Made by a program: the position numbers and the translations under genes. This document shows, piece after piece, positions 58,694 to 64,000 of a stretch of 64,000 nucleotides of DNA. Source of the stretch: Crotalaria pallida (Eukaryota; Streptophyta; Magnoliopsida; Fabales; Fabaceae); assembly GCA_037953625.1 (NCBI GenBank), contig CM075655.1, positions 125,185,001 to 125,249,000 of the forward strand, in the 5' to 3' direction. The notes beneath the pieces were generated by a model. The model made no database searches. It was not told where the DNA came from and saw only the letters and a program-made list of their open reading frames with translations. The first letter of the stretch is position 1. The number at the start of each line of letters is the position of its first letter.

Positions 58694-59147
58694 TATTAAA
58701 AAAGTTAAATAAGAGTAATCTTATATTTAATGATTGAAAATCAAAAAATATGACGGCGGATTGTTATATAAAAGAACCAACTTAAATAGTAATAATAAAA
58801 AGAAAAATTCAAAGAAAAAATAGTGTATAATGATTGTGTAATTTTTTTTTTTATATTGTCATCATATCATCCATTGTTTATGAATTAATATTAATTGATT
58901 TGCAAGTAAATGTAATACGCAAGTTGTTTCACAAAAATATTTGTTTAACGTAGCAATCAATTAGAGTATCAAATAACCAATTTAATACATTTGTATTGAT
59001 TAACCAATAATTTTTAAAAATTTTATCAATTACTTTAAATTTAATTCAAAAAAATTATTATATTTTATTATCATCCTTATAAAACACAAAAAATACATAT
59101 TAATAATAAATGGTACACCGATTGTGTAAAAAATTTTCCGCTAGAAA

Positions 59148-59150
<3 letters not shown>

Positions 59151-59182
<32 letters not shown>
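59151..59182. repeat. (TA)n microsatellite
   Basis: About 16 TA units that appear to have grown from the ATATAT part of the left target duplication of the next SINE. Confidence 0.85.
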
Positions 59183-59186
<4 letters not shown>

Positions 59187-59286
59187 CGCGTAAGATAGCC
59201 CAGTTGGTGGCTGCATGGACACTTAGGATTTTCCCCTGCCTCGGTCATGGGTTCTAATCCCAGACCTCCCATGTAAAAAAAAAAAA
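59183..59286 (+). mobile_element. SINE, family A, with target duplication
   Basis: About 104 bp: head CGCGTAAGATAGCCCAGTTG, B box GGGTTCTAATCCC, 3' end CCAGACCTCCCATGT and an A tail. The repeat AGAAATTCATATATAT flanks it at 59143-59158 and 59287-59302. Confidence 0.88.
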
Positions 59287-59543
59287 AGAAATTCATATAT
59301 ATTAAACTCAAATTCAAATTCAATATGCTAAAAATATACTCTACGTGGTATTATTCGTGTATTTGCCTTTCCTTGTTAACTTTTTCTTTTCAAAAGAAAT
59401 ATATGTTGATGTTATGGCTAAAAGAGCTAGGAAAAAGCAATAAACTTTCTTCCACTGCACCTCAAAATATCGAAATAGTGGGACAATAATACAGATTCAG
59501 CTTTTTGATGTGATAATATTTCCGTGAAAAGTAGCACAATCTA

Positions 59544-59761
59544 AATTTCTCTGTTTTAAGATATAAATCTTGTTAGATTTTTTTTTTATAAAACTAAAGT
59601 AATATTAATTATGATTTTGACAATTTTATCATTAATTATTATAGAAAAATAATCAAAACTGAATCAATTATAATTTTTAATAGAAAATATATTATTTATA
59701 TTTTTTTATTTATATATCAAGATTTTAAAAGATTATTTATATTGTGAAATAACAGAGGGAG
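59544..59761. mobile_element. Stowaway-type MITE, left end worn
   Basis: The right end AACAGAGGGAG is followed by TA. The left AATTTCTCTGTTTTAAGATA follows TA and mirrors it loosely. Confidence 0.55.
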
Positions 59762-60083
59762 TACTAAAATTTGCTTTATTTATTTTATACTTCCTTAATC
59801 TCTCAAGGGTGATATATATAAAATGACAATTTTTTTTCATAAACTAAAGTTAAAGTTATAATTGAAAAAGTCTAGAAAATACAAACTTTAAAATTGTGAT
59901 TGATTGATTAATACAAAATGTATTAAAGTAGTTGTTTGATAATCAATTATATGTTAGATAAACTCTTAAATGCATGTCTCCTTAATATTATCTTTTTTAA
60001 TTTTTTGCAATTTTTTATCATGTTAAGAGAACAATGGAGTATTAACTTAGCTTTATATACCCCAAAATAAATAAATTAAGGTA

Positions 60084-60286
60084 CTACCTATGTCCCTATC
60101 TATATATAAGACCTTTAGAGGTGAATTTCATGATAATTAAGAAAGTTAATTAATAGTATTGGAAATGTGAACATTTTATATTATTTTGAAAACCACCTCT
60201 ATTAATATTATTGGAAATTTAAAAAATATTAAATAAAATAAGAATGCTTATGAAAAGAATTAATTATCATTAAAAAATTGTATAAG
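60084..60286. mobile_element. Truncated Stowaway-type MITE
   Basis: The left end CTACCTATGTCCCTATCTAT follows TA and the interior matches the family. The right end is missing; a foldback element begins only ten bases beyond this position. Confidence 0.55.
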
Positions 60287-60295
60287 ATATTATAA

Positions 60296-61288
60296 AGGCT
60301 TATTTATGTCAGATGACCCTGTAATTTGTACCTATTTTGTTAGGCGCCCTTTAACTTTATTTTTCAACAAATATACCCCTAAAGTTTGCTCCGGTGAGCC
60401 ATATACCCCTACATGTCATTTCCGGCCACCAGTGCTGACGTGGACCACCAGAGTAAGCAAGTGGTAGAAATAGGAGCCCTTCTAGTTTGAGTCTTTTTTG
60501 TCAGATACCCCTATATATAACTTCAAAAATTCATATCTTTTAAACGGTAAGTCCAAAAATTACAAATTTTATATCAAAACGATCGTATTGAAATATAGAA
60601 TTTTAATATGTAATTATTTTACTTTTATGGATAGTTTTCTAAAAATTTATTTTTTGGGAAATTTTCTATACGAATTTTGAATTTATGAATTATTAAAAAT
60701 AATTTATGAATTGGATTGAACTAGTTTTTATTGTAGTTTGAAGAACATAAAAATCATGAGTTTTGACTATGTTAGTCTCCGATGATTTTAAATTTAGTTG
60801 TTTTTATAGCTTTTTTTTATAGTTTTTTACAAATTATTTTTAAAAGCCAAAACTCATGATTTTTATGTTCCTCAAACTATAATAAAAACTAGTGCAATAC
60901 AATTCATAAATTATTTTTAATAATTCATAAATTCAAAATCTGTATAGAAAATTGCCCAAAAAATAATTTTTTAAAAAACTATCCATAAAAATAAAATAAT
61001 TACATTTTAAAATTCTATATTTCAATACGATCGTTTTGACATAAAATTTGTAATTTTTGGACTTACGGTTTAAAAGATATGAATTTTTGAAGTTATATAT
61101 AGGGGTATCTGACAAAAAAGACTCAAACTACAAGGCTCCTATTTTTACCACTTGTTGACTCCGGCGGTCCACGTCACCACCGGTGGCCGGAAATGGCATG
61201 TAGGGGTATATGGCTCACCGGAACAAACTGTAAATATATATTTGTTGAAAAATAAAGTTAAAGGGCGTCGGACAAATATATATAAACC
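60296..61288. mobile_element. Large foldback Mutator-like element
   Basis: 993 bp between perfect 9-bp duplications ATATTATAA (60287-60295 and 61289-61297). Arms of about 480 bp each are inverted copies at roughly 90% or better over most of their length, with a short unique loop near 60775-60835. The ends read AGGCTTATTTATGTCAGA and (mirrored) GGTTTATATATATTTGTC. The arms are so alike that both carry the same 60-codon open frame (60498-60680 plus, 60933-61115 minus) starting MSDTPIYNFKNSYLL; this is a sign of the inverted repeat and not evidence of a gene. Confidence 0.9.
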
Positions 61289-62272
61289 ATATTATAAATA
61301 TGCAGATTCGTGGACAACGTCACATGTCAGGGCTATATATACCCAATAATAGCAATACACGTAAACAGATAAAAGTACCTGGATGGGCCTGCAGAGAACT
61401 ACCCATGAGCCGGCCAAATCCTTGTGTTTGGGCGTCTTCAACCCCTTCAGAGTTCAGACTTTAAAAAAAGAGGTTCTTGCCGATCAATGTGTCTTAAGAT
61501 ACTGTTTAAAAAATAAGGAAAAGAGTATACACTTCTTGAAGCTACCTTTGGTTCCAAGAAAAACAATTCTGCCCCAAAATCACGTTAAATAGAAATAACT
61601 GTTAATAGCATTGACATTTTAGGATGGATTCTATGCTAACTTATCCTAAAACCACATATGCACTGAACTATTTGTCTTTTGCAAACAACGATCACAAATT
61701 ATTTTTTCTACACATTTACTCCTTAAACTTTAACATTTGTTAAAATTAATATTTTTCGTTAACTTAAAGTTAAAACTTAACGATAAAAACATTTTACCTT
61801 TAATTTGTTATAATTTCAACCATTAAATCTTTATAATTTATTTTTTAATTTTAATAGTATTCATTTAACCTTCTTTTCAAAAATTGAGAAACTATCACGA
61901 TGTGTAAAAACTGATGCGACACGAAATTGAGAAGAAGAGAAAGTTTTTTTTTTTAAATTATAAAGAAGGTATTTTAGAATAAGGATAAGTGAATATTATT
62001 AAAATTAAAAAATAAATTATAAACATTTGATTGTTGAGATTACAACAAATTGAATGATCAAATATTTTTATCGTTAAGCTTTAATTTTGAATAAGCGGAA
62101 GTATTATTTTTATGAAATGTTGAAGTTTAAGTAGTAATTATGTAAGAAATATAGTTTGTGGTGACTATTTGTCTATTTGCAAAAGAGAAATAGTTTAAGG
62201 GGTGTCTATACTTTTTTTCTTAAAAAAATATAATAAGAAAAAATTTATATTAAAAATTCAAGTTTATTTTTT

Positions 62273-62461
62273 TTTTGTGTACACCAAGGGTATCCCCCAG
62301 CCGAAGCTGAAGACTAATCCCCTCCGAGGCGTAGAGATCACCGAAGTGGGTTTTGCCTCTACCAACAAAGCTTTTTCCATGCCCACGGCAGGGATCGAAC
62401 CCCTGACATCATGCTTAAAGAACTCAACTATCTACCAACTGTGCTGAGCTTTGTTGGTTTT
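62273..62461 (-). mobile_element. SINE, family G, with target duplication
   Basis: Minus-strand copy flanked by AAGTTTATTTTTT at 62260-62272 and 62462-62474. Inverse B box GGGATCGAACCCC at 62391-62403, inverse A-box region near 62430-62450 and a T run at the left. The body has GGTATCCCCCAGCCGAAGCT. Confidence 0.85.
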
Positions 62462-62597
62462 AAGTTTATTTTTTATATGTTTTAAATTTAATATTTTTAG
62501 AGTTTAATAAATGTGGACTTATAGTGTAAAGTTTTTAATAAATGTGCACTTCTATATATAAATTAAATTATTTTAAAATGATTTTTGTATATTTCTA

Positions 62598-63036
62598 TCA
62601 TGCAATCCAAAATTGGATGGTTGCTATGCAACCTTTTCTTAAATCAATAAGAAGTTGTCACCTATGCTATGTCATTATTTGAAGTAGTTAAAATTAGTTT
62701 TTTTTTTTTGCAATTTAGTCCAACATAAAAGAGTAAATTAAAAATTTAGTCCTTTGTACCTATAGACAAATTATAACTTTTAATTTTAAATTTAGTCACT
62801 TGTATTAAGCCTTTTTACACAAGTGACTAATTTTAACTACTTTTAATTTTTTAAAAAATTATAAGTTATAATTTGTCTATAGGTACAAAGGACTAAATTT
62901 TTAATTTACTTTTTATGTTGGACTAAATTGCAAAAAACTAATTTTAACTATTTCAAATAATGATATGACATGGTGGCGACTTCTTATTGGTTTTAAGAAA
63001 ATGTTGCATAGCAACCATCCAATTTTGGATTGCATG
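62598..63036. mobile_element. Foldback element with ATGCAATCCAAAATTGG ends
   Basis: About 440 bp. The left arm (ATGCAATCCAAAATTGGATG, then TGGTTGCTATGCAACC) is mirrored at the right end. The arms of about 200 bp contain TAAATTTTTAGTCC- and ACCTATAGACAAATTATAAC-type blocks in inverse. The loop, around 62808-62815, is only a few bases. No target duplication could be fixed, so the superfamily is open. Confidence 0.75.
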
Positions 63037-63508
63037 GTAGTAACTCTCATTTTTTTTTACCAATAAAAATGATGACAAAGAGAATGAAACATACCGTAGG
63101 AAAAAAAACTGTTATTGTAACGGAATTCTATAAATTATCCTAACATATTAGTGAAATTTCTTTTCATAGTGTAGTTCAGCGTGTGAATAAAAAAACATTA
63201 TTTAAACTTCATTATTAATTTCTTGTCCTGCATTGGTCCTTAATTTACATAATTTGTGAAATTCTTTTCTGTGCTAACGGTGAAATTGATTTATTTCGAA
63301 CAATTTTTACTTCAACAGCAAATTATTAATAGCTTTTTTTGAGACAACGATTTGAGAGATTCAATTCTGATCCTATTCGAGCCAAATTAAGCTATTTTTG
63401 ACCGTAAAAAAAGTGAAGCTGAGGAACTCACATTTATTTAAGAAGTTAAAGTATTAAATGTTAACATTTTTATTTTTATATATTTGTTCGAGTCACACAT
63501 GCTAATAA

Positions 63509-63649
63509 GAGCATGTTTGGAAACATGTTTGAAGCAGTCCAACTTGAATTTGGAACAATAGCCAACGTGATTTTTCCAACGCATGTAAGGGTAGCTTCTG
63601 CGTTGAAAAATCAATTCTAACCTAAATTTAATTTGTTCCAAACATGCAC
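63509..63649. mobile_element. Tourist-like MITE
   Basis: 141 bp flanked by TAA (63506-63508 and 63650-63652), ends GAGCATGTTTGGAA and mirrored GTGCATGTTTGGAA. The 3-bp TAA target suits PIF/Harbinger. Confidence 0.75.
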
Positions 63650-63856
63650 TAAGTGTATTAATCAAGGTTTTGACTTAGTGAAGTTTATATTAAAAAAAAA
63701 ACAAACAAATTATGAGGAAAAAAAATGCAAAAACACTATTTAAAGCGATTATGTCACTTAATTAATGTTAAAATAATATTATTGAAAATAGTTCCCACTT
63801 AAATATTTAACTGAATTAGGTATAATGTATTGGTCTCTTAATAAACTAAACAAATA

Positions 63857-64000
63857 CTCCCTCCGTAGCTAATTATAAGGCCCTCTTAACACTTTTATTT
63901 TGTCCCTATTTATAAGACCCTTTATCAATTTCAATGAGCATTAATTATTTTTTCCACAAACACCCTTATTTATTTAACACTTTTTAGATTCTCAATAATA
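63857..64000. mobile_element. Stowaway MITE, cut by window end
   Basis: The left end CTCCCTCCGTAGCTAATTAT follows TA. The interior matches the copies at 45441 and 45987 and runs off the window. Confidence 0.7.

Noticed and set aside
60498..61115. Two near-identical 60-residue frames, one per strand
   Set aside because: They are the same arm of an inverted-repeat element read twice; no domain and no sign of coding constraint.

Overview
This is plant nuclear DNA, from a eudicot and probably a legume. The legume call is an inference from the overall look of the proteins and of the repeat families; it was not tested. The genes have short coding exons split by GT-AG introns. The DNA between them is very AT-rich and full of small non-autonomous transposons, (TA)n tracts and tRNA-derived SINEs. 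No bacterial, viral or CRISPR feature is present.

Five protein genes and one tRNA gene can be supported. From left to right: (1) a minus-strand CDK5RAP1/MiaB-type radical-SAM methylthiotransferase, cut by the left edge of the window (exons 2896-3179, 1321-2378 and 1-324); (2) a divergently placed 14-exon D-2-hydroxyglutarate dehydrogenase (4361-11041, 556 residues); (3) a 6-exon ubiquitin-conjugating E2 of the UBC16/17/18 group (17836-21607, 161 residues); (4) a 7-exon MADS-box gene of the paleoAP3/TM6 lineage (35370-37272, about 229 residues); (5) an intronless secreted leucine-rich-repeat protein (41102-42367, 421 residues); (6) a tRNA-Gly(GCC) at 47776-47846. From memory, genes 1-3 match the Arabidopsis run At4g36390-At4g36400-At4g36410 in content and order, which points to an old conserved block. 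TM6 is missing from Arabidopsis.

Everything else is repeat-derived or featureless. Three stretches stand out. At 16-24.5 kb there are two Mutator-like foldback elements whose long inverted arms are arrays of 23-bp palindromes of the form GGTCGTA-N9-TACGACC. At 42.5-52.5 kb there is a dense cluster of Stowaway-type and other hairpin MITEs plus a PIF/Harbinger-type element. At 55.9-61.3 kb there are three more foldback Mutator-like elements, each with a 9-bp target duplication. Two Helitron-like ends, one hAT-type element, a decayed LINE reverse transcriptase, an RNase H pseudogene and at least ten SINE copies of several families are also visible.

The genes do not form a pathway. They are housekeeping and developmental genes placed side by side: tRNA modification in an organelle, mitochondrial D-2-hydroxyglutarate oxidation, ubiquitin transfer, floral organ identity and an extracellular LRR protein. 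The most unusual material is the palindrome-array foldback family.
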